This document shows positions 24,926-34,136 of a stretch of 64,000 nucleotides of DNA, piece by piece. The notes beneath the pieces were generated by a model. That model saw nothing but the letters and a program-made list of their open reading frames with translations, did no database searches and was not told the DNA's origin. A program made the position numbers and the translations under genes. This DNA comes from Halorussus rarus (lineage in GTDB: Archaea > Halobacteriota > Halobacteria > Halobacteriales > Haladaptataceae). Positions within the stretch are counted from its first letter, which is position 1. Each line of letters starts with the position of its first letter. The stretch covers positions 62,001 through 126,000 of the forward strand of contig NZ_QPMJ01000001.1 in the NCBI RefSeq assembly GCF_003369835.1, written 5' to 3'.

Positions 24926-25291
24926 TCACGCCCAGCCCGCCATGGCGACCGCGACGTAGAGCCCCTGGACGACCAGCGCGACCCCCGACACCGCGAGGAC
25001 CGCGAGCACGACCTTCTTCGGGGTGCCCGAGAGCCCCTGGGCGACCAGCGCGTTGTAGACGCCGTTGACGCCGTGGAACGTCGCGGCCAGCAGGAACAGC
25101 GCCATCGTGGCGAAGTAGCCGACGTTCCGCATCCGGGCTCGCGTCCCGGCCAGCGTCACCTCGGCGGGGTGGTTCACGAAGTGGAGCAGGAAGAAGTGGA
25201 ACGCCAGGACCGCGACGAGGAACGCCGCCGTCACTCGCTGGAGGAGCCACGACGCGCTCCCCCGTCGGAACGAGGAGTGGCGCTCGGCCAT
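24926..25291 (-). CDS. sdhD: Succinate dehydrogenase membrane anchor subunit D
   Basis: A 121-residue subunit with three helices (residues 18-38, 55-75 and 92-115). Family-typical residues include the first-helix WLLQRVTAAFL and the histidine-bearing LAFHFFLLHFVNH and ATFHGVNGVYN. With SdhC it anchors the catalytic SdhA/SdhB subunits and binds quinone. The gene follows sdhC with one base between stop and start. Unusually, sdhB and sdhA do not follow: the next gene downstream is convergent. Confidence 0.9.
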   Translation of the reverse strand: MAERHSSFRRGSASWLLQRVTAAFLVAVLAFHFFLLHFVNHPAEVTLAGTRARMRNVGYFATMALFLLAATFHGVNGVYNALVAQGLSGTPKKVVLAVLAVSGVALVVQGLYVAVAMAGWA

Positions 25292-25292
25292 C

Positions 25293-25685
25293 TCAGAACG
25301 CCCCCGCCAGGAACGTCGGCACGCTCGCCAGCACGATCAGGCCGGTGACGACCAGCGCGACGTAGAAGCTCCTGTCCTGCTGGTCGAGGCCGACACCCAG
25401 GTCGACGAACAGTAGCCGGACGCCGTTCAGGATGTGGAAGACCGCGACCGCGAGGAGGCCGACCTCCATCACCCGGACGACGAGCAGGCTCTCGAGCCCC
25501 TGCAGTCGCGCCGTGTACGCGTCGGCGCCGCGCAGCGCCGCGCTCAGCACCGGGATGTGGATGAACAGGTATCCGACGAGTATCCACCCGCTGAACTTGT
25601 GGAGCAGCCACGCCCACATGCCCGCGGAGAACTCGGTCCACCGCCCGAAGTCCTCGACCCGACCGCGGTCGTAGTTCCGGCTCAT
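25293..25685 (-). CDS. sdhC: Succinate dehydrogenase cytochrome b subunit C
   Basis: A 130-residue membrane subunit. The motif [20 protein letters not shown] in helix 1 and [15 protein letters not shown] in helix 3 carry the quinone-site and haem-ligand histidines. An upstream in-frame region to 25781 lacks family likeness, so the ATG at 25685 (MSRNYDRGR) is chosen. It heads the two-gene sdhC-sdhD unit and is divergent from the HTH-10 regulator at 25814, sharing a 128-base promoter region. Confidence 0.9.
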   Translation of the reverse strand: MSRNYDRGRVEDFGRWTEFSAGMWAWLLHKFSGWILVGYLFIHIPVLSAALRGADAYTARLQGLESLLVVRVMEVGLLAVAVFHILNGVRLLFVDLGVGLDQQDRSFYVALVVTGLIVLASVPTFLAGAF

Positions 25686-25813
25686 GGTTCGGTCCGACAG
25701 TTCGGCCGACCGGGACAAGCCGCTTGAGCCGGATATTTCGCCGGGGTTTATCACTGCCGCCCGCCCGGGAAACCGGAGCAACGCTTATCAGCCGGTTCCC
25801 TGAACCCGATGAC

Positions 25814-26470
25814 ATGAAGCGCGTGCGGATAACTATCGACCCGCCGGCCGCCTACCTCCCGCCGGTGTACGAACTCCTCACGACGCGCGCGGCGTACCTC
25901 TCGCAGGTCCACCTGGTCAACTGGAACGTCTCGACGCCGCCGGTGGGGTTCCTGCTCCGGCTCCGCGGGGACTACCGACGCTACGAGGCCGACCTCCGGG
26001 CGGCCGACAACGTCGCCGAGGCCGAGATCCTCCCGGTCACCGACCGGTCGTGCTACTGCTTCCTGGCGGCCGAGAGCGAGACCCTCGGCCGGGAACTGTT
26101 CGACAACTTCACCCGGGGGAGCCTGATGACGGTCCCGCCCGTCGAGTGCCACGGCGACGCGAGCAGCACCTTCACGCTGGTCGGCACCGAGGCCGACATC
26201 CAGGCCGCGGTCGAGGAGGTCCCGGAGGGCGTGGCCGTCGACGTGGAGGCGGTCGGCGGCGAGCGCGTCGCGGACGACGGCGTCCTCGGCCGACTGTCGC
26301 CCCGCCAGCGGGAGGCCGTCAGGGCCGCGCTGGAACTGGGCTATTACGACGTGCCCCGCGACGCGACCGGCGAGGACGTCGCCCGGGAACTGGACTGCGC
26401 CACCGCGACCGCGGCCGAACACCTCCGGAAGGCCGAGGCGACCCTCGTTTCGGCACTGCTCGACGAGTGA
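25814..26470 (+). CDS. HTH-10 (bacterio-opsin-activator-like) transcriptional regulator
   Basis: A 218-residue regulator. The N-terminal half is an ACT-like or GAF-like sensing domain (MKRVRITIDPPAAYLPPVYE, then TRAAYLSQVHLVNWN), as in haloarchaeal Bat-type small regulators. The C-terminal half holds the helix-turn-helix: LSPRQREAVRAALELGYYDV followed by ATGEDVARELDCATATAAEHL. CYCF at about residues 73-76 is a possible redox or metal site. It is divergent from sdhC, so a link to respiratory gene control is possible but unproven. Confidence 0.87.
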   Translation: MKRVRITIDPPAAYLPPVYELLTTRAAYLSQVHLVNWNVSTPPVGFLLRLRGDYRRYEADLRAADNVAEAEILPVTDRSCYCFLAAESETLGRELFDNFTRGSLMTVPPVECHGDASSTFTLVGTEADIQAAVEEVPEGVAVDVEAVGGERVADDGVLGRLSPRQREAVRAALELGYYDVPRDATGEDVARELDCATATAAEHLRKAEATLVSALLDE

Positions 26471-26528
26471 ATCCGACTGCGGTTCCGCGACCCCCGGGTT
26501 GAAGCGGCTCGCGCTCCACATCCCCGGT

Positions 26529-27623
26529 ATGAGCGACGTCGTCGACCTGACCCGCGACCTCGTCTCGATTCCGAGCCACGAGGACGAGACCGAGGCTGGC
26601 GACTTCATCGAACGCTGGCTCCGCGAGGAGACCGACGCCGCGGTGACCCGCGACGAGTCGGGCAACGTCATCGCCAGGCGCGGCGATGGAGACGCGGACT
26701 CGCTCGCGCTGGTCGGCCACCACGACGTGGTGCCCCCGGCCGACTCCCAAACCGAGGCGGACGGTTCGTACGTCGTCACGGAGCGGGACGGTCGGCTCCG
26801 CGGCCGGGGCACCGCCGACATGAAGGGCGCGGTCGCGGCCGCGATGCTGGCCTTCCGCGATGCTGTCCTCTCTGCGGACGCCGACCCGGCGCCCGAACTC
26901 GTCTTCGCCAGCTTCGTCGGCGAGGAGGACGGCGGCGTCGGCGCTCGTGCGGCCATCGACCGGGGGTTCGCGCCCGACTACGCCGTGGTGGGCGAGGGCT
27001 CGACCGGCTACTCCGCGCCGGGCGCGACCGACGTGGCTGTCGCACACAAGGGCCGGCGGGGCAGCACGGTCACCGCCCGCGGGTCGGCCGCCCACGCCAG
27101 CGAGCCCGAGGCCGGCGAGAACGCGGTCTACCGGGCCTGCGACGCGGTCGACGTCCTGCGGGACCTCGACTTCCCGTCGACCGAGGTGTTCGGCGAGCGC
27201 GTCGAGGGGAGCCTCGCCGCGACCGAGATCGACGGCGGGAGCGCCTGGAACGTGATCCCCGAGGAGTGCACCGTCACGGTCGACGAGCGGACGGTGCCGG
27301 GCGAGCGGGCCGACCTGGAGCGCGTCGAGGCGGTCGAGGGCGTCGAGTGGACCGTCGACCAGGACCTTCCGCCGATGCGGTGCGACGACGAGGCGTTCGC
27401 CGAGACGGTGCTGGCCGCCGCGCGAGCGGCCCAGTCGGAGTCGCCCGAACTCGTCACCAAGCCCCACGCGACCGACGCCGGGTGGCTCGCCGAGGCCGGG
27501 ACGACCTGCGTGGTCTGCGGCGCGGCCGAACCCGGCGAGGCCCACACCGAGACCGAGAGCGTGAGCGTCGACGTGCTGGAGCGGTGCTACGACATCTACC
27601 GCGGGACCGCCGAGAACTTCTGA
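26529..27623 (+). CDS. M20-family metallopeptidase / deacylase
   Basis: A 364-residue zinc amidohydrolase of the ArgE/DapE/M20 group. Zinc ligands are visible in LALVGHHDVVP (His), RGRGTADMKGAVAA (bridging Asp) and FVGEEDGGVGA (catalytic Glu plus ligand Glu). A lid-domain histidine lies in GSAAHASEPEAGENA, and the C-terminal ligand is probably in AAEPGEAHTETESV. The likely substrates are N-acylated amino acids or dipeptides. The ATG at 26529 is used because the ten upstream codons are non-family. No arginine or lysine genes lie nearby. Confidence 0.88.
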   Translation: MSDVVDLTRDLVSIPSHEDETEAGDFIERWLREETDAAVTRDESGNVIARRGDGDADSLALVGHHDVVPPADSQTEADGSYVVTERDGRLRGRGTADMKGAVAAAMLAFRDAVLSADADPAPELVFASFVGEEDGGVGARAAIDRGFAPDYAVVGEGSTGYSAPGATDVAVAHKGRRGSTVTARGSAAHASEPEAGENAVYRACDAVDVLRDLDFPSTEVFGERVEGSLAATEIDGGSAWNVIPEECTVTVDERTVPGERADLERVEAVEGVEWTVDQDLPPMRCDDEAFAETVLAAARAAQSESPELVTKPHATDAGWLAEAGTTCVVCGAAEPGEAHTETESVSVDVLERCYDIYRGTAENF

Positions 27624-27735
27624 GGTCGTCTCCCGTCAATCGACTCGGCTGCCGGCCCTGTACCGGTCGCCGTCCACCTCGTGTTTCGATTCGAAATCCG
27701 CGCTTTGATAATCGCCGCAGCCGAACCCCGCAGCC

Positions 27736-29268
27736 ATGGCAAGCGAAGCCGGCGCCGAGGAGGCGTCCGACACGTACTCGGAGTTCATCCAGAAGGTGCA
27801 GCGGCTCTCGAACATCGGGCAGGCCGGCGGCGTGCTCGCGTGGGACCAGGAGGTCATGATGCCCGAGGGCGGCACGCCCGCCCGGTCGAAGCAGCGCTCG
27901 GCGCTCTCGACGCTGAGTCACGAGATGCTCACCTCCGACGAGATGGCCGAGATGCTCGACGAGCTGGAGGGCCAGGACCTCGACGCCGAGCGCGAGGCGG
28001 TCGTCCGGGAGGTCCGACGCCGGCACGACCGGGCCGCGAAGGTGCCCCAGGACCTCGTCGAGGAGATCTCGGAGGTGTCCTCCGAGGCGATGCCGGTCTG
28101 GCAGGAGGCCAAGGAGGAGGACGACTTCGAGACGTTCGCGCCCACCCTCGAGAAGCTGGTCGAGCTCAAGCGCGAGTACGCCGAGCACATCGACCCCGAC
28201 CGCGACCCCTACGAGGTGCTGTTCGAGGACTACGAGCCGTACCTCGGCATCGAGACCGCCGAGAAGGTGCTCCAGCAGCTCCGCGACGAGCTGGTCCCGC
28301 TGGTCGAGGCGGTCCGGGACTCGGACGCCGACCTCGCAGTCGACACGTTCTCGGGCGAGTACGACACCGACACCCAGGAGGAGCTAGCCCGCGACGTGCT
28401 CGACACGCTGGGGTACGACTGGGACCACGGCCGGCTCGACACCGCGCCCCACCCGTTCTCGACCGGCAACCAGTTCGACGCCCGCGTCACCACGCGCTTC
28501 GACGAGGAAGAACCCCTGAGCGCGCTCATGTCGACGGTCCACGAGTTCGGCCACGCGACTTACACGCTCGGCCTACCCCGCGAGGACTACGGCACGCCGC
28601 TGGGCGAGTCCCGCGACATGACCGTCCACGAGTCCCAGTCGCGGCTGTGGGAGAACCACGTCGGCCGGTCGGAGGCGTTCTGGCAGCGGTTCCTGCCCGC
28701 GGTCGAGGACCGCTTCCCCGACAAGGTGGGCGACGCCTCGGTCGCGGACGTCTACGAGGCCGCAAACCAGGTGTACGAGGACAACCTCATCCGGGTCGAG
28801 GCCGACGAGCTCACCTACCACATGCACATCGTGGTCCGGTTCGAGATCGAGCGCGACCTGGTCCGGGGCGACATCGACGTCGAGGACGTGCCCGAGCTCT
28901 GGAACGACAAGTACGAGGAGTACCTGGGCGTCCGGCCCGACTCCGACGCCGAGGGCTGCCTCCAGGACATCCACTGGAGCCACGGCGACTTCGGCTACTT
29001 CCCGACCTACTCGCTGGGCAGCGTGCTCGCCGCCCAGCTGTTCGCCAGCGCCGAGGAGGACATCGAGGACCTCGACGGCAAGATCGCCGAGGGCGACTTC
29101 GAGCCGCTCCACGACTGGCTGACCGAGAACGTCCACCGCCACGGCAGCCGGTACACCACCGACGACCTCATCCGGGAGGCGACCGGCGAGGAGTACACCG
29201 CCGATTACTTCCTCGACTACGTGAAGTCGAAGTACGGCGAGCTGTACGACCTCGACGACTCCCAGTAG
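27736..29268 (+). CDS. M32-family carboxypeptidase
   Basis: A 510-residue zinc carboxypeptidase of the thermostable M32 family. Residues about 252-266 contain MSTVHEFGHATYTLG with the HExxH zinc site. About 30 residues later comes HESQSRLWENHVGR, the family's second signature with the third ligand. An N-terminal DxxQ-like stretch (LAWDQEVMMPEGG) is also conserved. The length is normal (about 500). A TATA-like TTTGATAAT about 25 bases before the ATG suggests a leaderless mRNA. Confidence 0.94.
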   Translation: MASEAGAEEASDTYSEFIQKVQRLSNIGQAGGVLAWDQEVMMPEGGTPARSKQRSALSTLSHEMLTSDEMAEMLDELEGQDLDAEREAVVREVRRRHDRAAKVPQDLVEEISEVSSEAMPVWQEAKEEDDFETFAPTLEKLVELKREYAEHIDPDRDPYEVLFEDYEPYLGIETAEKVLQQLRDELVPLVEAVRDSDADLAVDTFSGEYDTDTQEELARDVLDTLGYDWDHGRLDTAPHPFSTGNQFDARVTTRFDEEEPLSALMSTVHEFGHATYTLGLPREDYGTPLGESRDMTVHESQSRLWENHVGRSEAFWQRFLPAVEDRFPDKVGDASVADVYEAANQVYEDNLIRVEADELTYHMHIVVRFEIERDLVRGDIDVEDVPELWNDKYEEYLGVRPDSDAEGCLQDIHWSHGDFGYFPTYSLGSVLAAQLFASAEEDIEDLDGKIAEGDFEPLHDWLTENVHRHGSRYTTDDLIREATGEEYTADYFLDYVKSKYGELYDLDDSQ

Positions 29269-29310
29269 CGACTGTCACCCGCTCTGGACGACTCACGCAG
29301 TCTCGTCGAC

Positions 29311-29877
29311 TCACCCGCTCTCGATCGTCGTCCGGGTCGCGCCGCCAGTTTTCAGCGCCGCTCTCACCTTCTCGGCCGTCTGGCGCTCGGTCACGTGGAA
29401 CAGGAACTCCCCGTCCCAGTCGCCGGTCGCCATGGCGTCGGCGAGGTCGTGCCCGAGTCTGGCCTCGTAGAGCAGTTCGCCCTCGAAGTACGTCCGGATC
29501 CGGTGGGAGTCCGGGTCGTCGAGCGCGCCCACCCGTTCGAGCCCGTCGGCGAAGGCCGCGGTCCCATCGTCGGTGAGGGTCATCGCCAGCCGATAGCCGT
29601 CGGCGGTTCGGGCCCGCTCGACATCGCCGACCGTCGCCACGTCCGCGCCCGTGACGAGCTCGACCTCGCCGCCGTCGCCGTCGGTGACCGCGATGCGGAA
29701 CCCGGCGTCCCCGTCGCTCGCGGTGGTCGCGGCCGCGGCGCCGTCGCCGGTCGTCGTCTCATCGGTCGTCGTTCCATCCTCGTCGGCGGCGGCGACCGCG
29801 TCTCTGACCTGGGCACAGCCGGCGCCACCGGCCAGCGCGAGGCCGCCGGCCGCGAGGACGTGTCTTCTGGAGGGCAT
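29311..29877 (-). CDS. Tat-exported lipoprotein with a SecD-P1-like domain
   Basis: A 188-residue secreted protein. The N-terminus MPSRRHVLAAGGLALAGGAG is a twin-arginine signal, with Cys21 directly after it as the lipobox cysteine. A Thr/Asp-rich linker follows (DETTTGD). The folded part includes YRLAMTLTDDGTAAFADGL and YFEGELLYEARLGHDLADAM, similar to the P1 domain region of SecD-type export proteins. It may be a stand-alone periplasm-facing relative of that domain; this is inference. The ATG at 29877 is clear. Confidence 0.75.
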   Translation of the reverse strand: MPSRRHVLAAGGLALAGGAGCAQVRDAVAAADEDGTTTDETTTGDGAAAATTASDGDAGFRIAVTDGDGGEVELVTGADVATVGDVERARTADGYRLAMTLTDDGTAAFADGLERVGALDDPDSHRIRTYFEGELLYEARLGHDLADAMATGDWDGEFLFHVTERQTAEKVRAALKTGGATRTTIESG

Positions 29878-30092
29878 GCGTAACTGTTGGCGAACTGCTA
29901 TCTTAACTGTTTGGTGCTCGCGCTGTCCCGTCCGCGACCCACAGTTCCGGGTCGTCGCCGGCAGCGCGTCGGCCCCGATCCGGTCGCGCCTGCGAGGGTA
30001 CCGGACGCTACGCGTTCAGCGACCTGCGAAAATCGAATCCGTTCGGGTTCCGCACGCGGGACGCCGCCCGGCGCGAACCGCGCGCCGCCGGC

Positions 30093-30362
30093 TCAGGCGC
30101 CGGCCTCTTCGAGGGCGTCCTCGAGCTCGTCGCGCTGGGTGACGCCGACGAACCGCTCGACGACGCCGTCGTCGTTCTCGACGACGATGGTCGGGATCGA
30201 CCGGACCTGGTACTCGTTGGCGACGTCCTGATGCTCGTCGACGTCTATCTTCTCGAACTCGACGCTCTCGTCCCAGTCCTCCTCCATCTCCTCGAGGATG
30301 GGGTCCTGCGTCTTGCACGGGCCACACCAATCCGCGTAGAAGTCCTTCAGCGTGACAGTCAT
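30093..30362 (-). CDS. Thioredoxin
   Basis: An 89-residue compact thioredoxin. The active site WCGPCK lies at residues 12-17 (Cys13, Cys16), with the cis-Pro segment [14 protein letters not shown] near residue 58 and the C-terminal helix [12 protein letters not shown]. The protein is shorter than bacterial thioredoxin (about 105 residues), which is common in archaea. It is divergent from Sec61-beta. The 215-base gap 29878-30092 before it shows no gene. Confidence 0.92.
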   Translation of the reverse strand: MTVTLKDFYADWCGPCKTQDPILEEMEEDWDESVEFEKIDVDEHQDVANEYQVRSIPTIVVENDDGVVERFVGVTQRDELEDALEEAGA

Positions 30363-30551
30363 TGCTGTTCCCGCGGAAGTATCTTCGCCGCGCGCATAAG
30401 GGTTTTCCCACCGGCGCGTCCTTGCCGCGTTCTCGCCGCCGAGCGGCGCGGTCGAGTCCCGGCAGTCTCGTCTCGGCCGCCCTTTCGTTCCCGCCGCACG
30501 GCCGGCGTCCGCTCCGAAAGGTTTACGCAGGGGGCGACCGGACCATCGGCT

Positions 30552-30716
30552 ATGAGCAGTGGCCAGAACTCCGGCGGGCTGATGTCCAGCGCCGGGCTCG
30601 TCCGATACTTCGACGCCGAGGACCGCAACGCTATCCGCATCGACCCCAAGACCATCGTCGCCTTCGGCGTCCTCTTCGGCGTCTTCATCGAAGTCCTGAA
30701 CATCCTCGGATTGTAA
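30552..30716 (+). CDS. Preprotein translocase subunit Sec61-beta (SecG)
   Basis: A 54-residue tail-anchored subunit of the SecYE channel. The N-terminal part [20 protein letters not shown] is the usual Ser/Gly-rich cytosolic region. It is followed by [20 protein letters not shown] and a single C-terminal membrane helix ([14 protein letters not shown]). The RIDP motif before the helix is family-typical. No other sec genes are adjacent, in line with its isolated position in haloarchaea. Confidence 0.9.
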   Translation: MSSGQNSGGLMSSAGLVRYFDAEDRNAIRIDPKTIVAFGVLFGVFIEVLNILGL

Positions 30717-30796
30717 CCGGCCTCGGACTCCCGAGTCCGATTCCCGGCTTCCCCGCCGGCCGCCAGCGCTATCCGCGTCGGTACCGGCGTCTCCCC

Positions 30797-31390
30797 ATGG
30801 ACCTCCCGTTCGTCAGCACCGCCGACCGGCGGCCCCGCCGCGGCGCCGGTACCGAATCGGAATCGACCGCCCGACCGCCCGCCGGCCTCGCCGGCCGCCT
30901 CGCAACGGGGTCGAAGGCCGGCCTCGTCGCGACGCTCGTGATGACCGCCTACCGGCTCCCGGTCTCCCGCTCGCTGCCGCCGACCGCGGAGTTCTGGGCG
31001 AAGTACGTCTCGGGCGGCGACCCCGACGACCACCCGGTCGCCGCCGTCGCGCTCCACCTGCTGTACGGCGCCGTCGGCGGCGCCGTCTTCGGCGCGCTCA
31101 CCCCCGCCGACTCGTCGCGCGCGTCGGCGGACGTCAGTCCCGTGGAGCCGGCGGTGGCCCGCCAGTCCCGGAAGGACGCCTCTCGCGCGACCGCCTCCCG
31201 GGAGGCGCTCGGCCTGGCGTGGGGGAGCCTCTACGCGCTCGGCCTCTCGATCTTCGGCGAGCGCGTGATGCTGGGACGACTCCTCGACGAGGAACTCGAC
31301 GCCGACGAGCGCCTCGTCTTCCACGCGGGCCACCTCGTCTACGGGCTCAGCCTCGGGACGCTGTACAGCTCCCGGACGAGCGAGAAGTGA
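30797..31390 (+). CDS. Hypothetical haloarchaeal membrane protein
   Basis: A 197-residue protein. The disordered N-terminus (residues 1-30) is followed by about four hydrophobic or amphipathic segments: KAGLVATLVMTAYR, ALHLLYGAVGGAVFGAL, GLAWGSLYALGLSIFG, and the C-terminal HLVYGLSLGTLYSSRT. It resembles small haloarchaeal DUF6789-like proteins, but this is not certain. It lies 80 bases after Sec61-beta on the same strand. Confidence 0.65.
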   Translation: MDLPFVSTADRRPRRGAGTESESTARPPAGLAGRLATGSKAGLVATLVMTAYRLPVSRSLPPTAEFWAKYVSGGDPDDHPVAAVALHLLYGAVGGAVFGALTPADSSRASADVSPVEPAVARQSRKDASRATASREALGLAWGSLYALGLSIFGERVMLGRLLDEELDADERLVFHAGHLVYGLSLGTLYSSRTSEK

Positions 31391-31427
31391 TAGAAAGTAT
31401 ATCAGGACCGTCCCCGTAGCGCCGAAC

Positions 31428-32531
31428 GTGTCAGGGAACGACTACATCTCGGTCCCCGGCGCTCCCCACGGCGTCGACGACCTCCGGGCGGCCGTCCGCG
31501 CCGCCCTGCCGGACGCCGAACTCCGCGACGCCGTTCCGGTCGAGGAGGGGAAGAACGCGGTCTACCGGCTCGTCGTCGCCGCGGACGGCGAGCGCCGGAA
31601 CCTCGTCCTGAAGGTCGGCGACCACCACTTCGCCGCGGGGTGCCGGGCCGAACCGCGCCTGCTCGACGCCGTCGCCGAGCGCACCGACGTCCCGGTCCCG
31701 CCCGTCGTCGGCACCGGGGAGTTCGGTGAGGACCCGTACTTCCTGATGGAGCGCGTAGCGGGCGCGAATCTCGCCTGCGACCCGGACGGGCTCTCGGCCG
31801 ACGCTTTCGAGCGGGTGTGCGTCGAGGCGGGCCGCAATCTCGCGGTGCTCCACGAGGCGTTCCCGGTCGGCAGCGATGCGGCTCGTGCCGATGTCGACGC
31901 GATTCCGACCGGCGACGACCCCTTCGCGGTCGACGGCTGGGGCGTGCTGGGCCTCGACGCCGGCGCGGACGACCTCCACCTGGCCCGGGGGTTCCCCGAC
32001 TGGCCGACCTACTTCGAGGCGTGGCTGGGGCACAACGCCGACCGACTCGCGGACACCCGCTTTTCGGACCTCCGGCCGGCGGTGTCGGCCCGCGCCGAGG
32101 CGATGGCCGACGACCTCCGCGAACTGGCGCCGTTCGACCCGGTCGTCACGCACGGCGACTACCGGCTCGCCAACCTGCTCGTCGACCCCGAGACCGGCGC
32201 GACGCGAGCGGTGCTCGACTGGGCGACCCCGACCGCCGCGCCCGCCGCCTGGGACCTCGCGGTCACCGAGGCGCTGCTGGTCGACTGGCCTTCCGTCGGC
32301 GAGCACCGCCAGGAGCAGCTCCGCGAGCGCCTCCACGACGGCTATCGTGAGCGCAGCCCCTCGGTCCTCGACCGCGAGGGCTTCGAGACCCATCGGCGGT
32401 GCTGCCTGTTCGGCGCGCGGCTCCGGCTGATGGTCAATCTCGGCGAGGAGATGGCCGGCCGTCCGGCGTCGGCGGTCGACGCCCGGGCGCGGGAGCACCG
32501 CGACGCGCTGCGGGAGTTCGGCGTCGAGTGA
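31428..32531 (+). CDS. Aminoglycoside-phosphotransferase-like kinase
   Basis: A 367-residue protein-kinase-fold small-molecule kinase. The ATP-binding start has KNAVYRLVVAADGERRNLVL with the likely Lys in LVLKVG. The catalytic loop is VTHGDYRLANLLVD (HGD-x4-N), and the metal-binding motif is AVLDWATP (DW in place of the DFG-like D). The natural substrate is unknown; in such proteins it is often a sugar or amino alcohol. The start is GTG at 31428. A short gap to pdxT allows co-transcription. Confidence 0.82.
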   Translation: MSGNDYISVPGAPHGVDDLRAAVRAALPDAELRDAVPVEEGKNAVYRLVVAADGERRNLVLKVGDHHFAAGCRAEPRLLDAVAERTDVPVPPVVGTGEFGEDPYFLMERVAGANLACDPDGLSADAFERVCVEAGRNLAVLHEAFPVGSDAARADVDAIPTGDDPFAVDGWGVLGLDAGADDLHLARGFPDWPTYFEAWLGHNADRLADTRFSDLRPAVSARAEAMADDLRELAPFDPVVTHGDYRLANLLVDPETGATRAVLDWATPTAAPAAWDLAVTEALLVDWPSVGEHRQEQLRERLHDGYRERSPSVLDREGFETHRRCCLFGARLRLMVNLGEEMAGRPASAVDARAREHRDALREFGVE

Positions 32532-32607
32532 CTGGATGGACGTTCGATCGTCCCCGCGCCGACGGCGAGACGCGCCACTTTTTGCGGTCCGCTCCCTACC
32601 CGCGGCC

Positions 32608-33246
32608 ATGACTCTCACAGCGGGCGTCGTCGCGGTGCAGGGCGACGTGAGCGAGCACGCCGACGCCGTCCGGCGGGCCGGCGAGGCCTACGGCCGGGAG
32701 ACCGAGGTCGTCGAGGTCCGGACGGCCGGGACGGTCCCCGACTGCGACGCGCTGCTCGTGCCCGGCGGGGAATCGACCACCATCTCGCGGCTGCTCCACG
32801 ACGAGGGCATCGACGAGGAGATCGTCACCCACGTCGAGGCGGGCAAGCCGGTGCTGGCGACCTGCGCGGGCCTCATCGTGGCGGCGACCGACGCGGGCGA
32901 CGACCGGGTCCGGAACCTCGGAGCGGCCGACGTGACCGTCGAGCGAAACGCCTTCGGCCGCCAGAAGGACAGCTTCGAGGCGCCCCTCGACGTGTCCGGG
33001 CTCGACGACCCCTTCCCGGCGGTGTTCATCCGCGCGCCGGTCATCGCCGACGTCGGCGAGGGCGTCGAGGTGCTGGCCGAGTGGGACGACCGACCGGTCG
33101 CGGTCCGGGACGGGCCGGTCGTCGGCACCTCGTTCCACCCGGAACTGACGCCCGACGCCCGGCTCCACGACCTCGCGCTCTTCGAGGCGGCGGACGGAGC
33201 GGACCCGGCGGGCGAGTCCGGGGACGCGACCGCCCCCGACCAGTAG
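32608..33246 (+). CDS. pdxT: Pyridoxal 5'-phosphate synthase glutaminase subunit
   Basis: A 212-residue class-I glutaminase that feeds ammonia to the PdxS synthase in the making of pyridoxal phosphate. Family landmarks are GVVAVQGDVSEHADA, the oxyanion region LLVPGGESTTISRLL and the nucleophile Cys in LATCAGLIV. The catalytic His-x-Glu is SFHPELT. The N-terminal and C-terminal lengths fit. pdxS is not in the window. A 36-base gap joins it to the DUF151 gene downstream. Confidence 0.95.
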   Translation: MTLTAGVVAVQGDVSEHADAVRRAGEAYGRETEVVEVRTAGTVPDCDALLVPGGESTTISRLLHDEGIDEEIVTHVEAGKPVLATCAGLIVAATDAGDDRVRNLGAADVTVERNAFGRQKDSFEAPLDVSGLDDPFPAVFIRAPVIADVGEGVEVLAEWDDRPVAVRDGPVVGTSFHPELTPDARLHDLALFEAADGADPAGESGDATAPDQ

Positions 33247-33282
33247 GGCAGACTTTTCTTTCTGGCCCCCGTCTGGTTGCAC

Positions 33283-33735
33283 ATGGACGCCGACATCGAC
33301 GCGGTGCGGGTCGCGATGACCGACGACGGGCCGGTCCCGGTCGTCGTGCTCGCGCCCCGCGACGAGGAGGGCGTACTCCCCATCTTCATCGGCTTCAAGG
33401 AGGCCGTCAGCATCGCCCGCGGGATGGAAGCCGAGGACATCGGCCGCCCGCTGACCCACGACTTGACGCTCGACCTCGTCGAGGAGCTCGGCGGCCGGGT
33501 CACTCGCGTCGTGGTCACGTCGCTGGAGGACAACACCTACATCGCGGACCTCCACGTCGACACCCCGCGGGGCGACACCGTGGTCGACGCCCGGCCGAGC
33601 GACTCGCTGGCGCTGGCGGCCCGGACCAACGCCCCGGTCGAGGTCGAGACCGACGTGTTCGAGTCGGGCCGGCGCGACCCCGACGAGTTCGAGGACCTCC
33701 AGGACATCAAGGAGGTCACGGACCTCAGCCCATGA
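33283..33735 (+). CDS. Bifunctional nuclease (DUF151) family protein
   Basis: A 150-residue protein of the DUF151 family, members of which have DNase and RNase activity. Conserved blocks are VVVLAPRDEEGVLPIFIGF, EAVSIARGMEAEDIGRPLTH, SLEDNTYIADLHV and VDARPSDSLALAARTNAPV, the best family signatures. The ATG at 33283 is preferred over a TTG two codons earlier. The stop overlaps the hisE start (ATGA), showing translational coupling. Confidence 0.9.
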   Translation: MDADIDAVRVAMTDDGPVPVVVLAPRDEEGVLPIFIGFKEAVSIARGMEAEDIGRPLTHDLTLDLVEELGGRVTRVVVTSLEDNTYIADLHVDTPRGDTVVDARPSDSLALAARTNAPVEVETDVFESGRRDPDEFEDLQDIKEVTDLSP

Positions 33736-34085
33736 CCGGGCGGTCGACCGACTCGGAGGAGACGCGAGCGGACGCCGACGAGGCGACCGCCGCGGCCCCG
33801 ACCGACGCCGTGCTCGACGAACTGTTCGCGGTCGTCGAGGACCGCAAGGAGACCCTGCCGGACGAGTCGTACACCGCGTCGCTGTTCACCCACGAGAAGG
33901 GCGAGAACGCGGTGCTGGAGAAGCTCGGCGAGGAGACCACCGAGCTCGTGCTCGCGGCGAAGGACGACGACCGCGAGGAGATCGCCCACGAGAGCGCCGA
34001 CATCGTCTACCACCTGCTCGTGCTGCTGTCGATGAAGGACATGGACGTCGCGGACCTCCGGGCGGAACTGCGCGAGCGTCGGTGA
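33732..34085 (+). CDS. hisE: Phosphoribosyl-ATP pyrophosphatase
   Basis: A 117-residue enzyme of the second step of histidine biosynthesis, hydrolysing phosphoribosyl-ATP. The all-alpha MazG-like core shows SYTASLFTHEKGENAVLEKL, EETTELVLAAKDDD (Mg-binding ExxE) and HESADIVYHLLVLL. The N-terminal 28 residues are an acidic extension. It overlaps the upstream nuclease gene by four bases. The other his genes are elsewhere. A hairpin cluster begins about 50 bases past its stop. Confidence 0.93.
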   Translation: MTGRSTDSEETRADADEATAAAPTDAVLDELFAVVEDRKETLPDESYTASLFTHEKGENAVLEKLGEETTELVLAAKDDDREEIAHESADIVYHLLVLLSMKDMDVADLRAELRERR

Positions 34086-34136
34086 ATTGCCCCTTTCTCG
34101 GAAACTGATCCTCACTTGCGGTCGGCGCGCGCTGGC

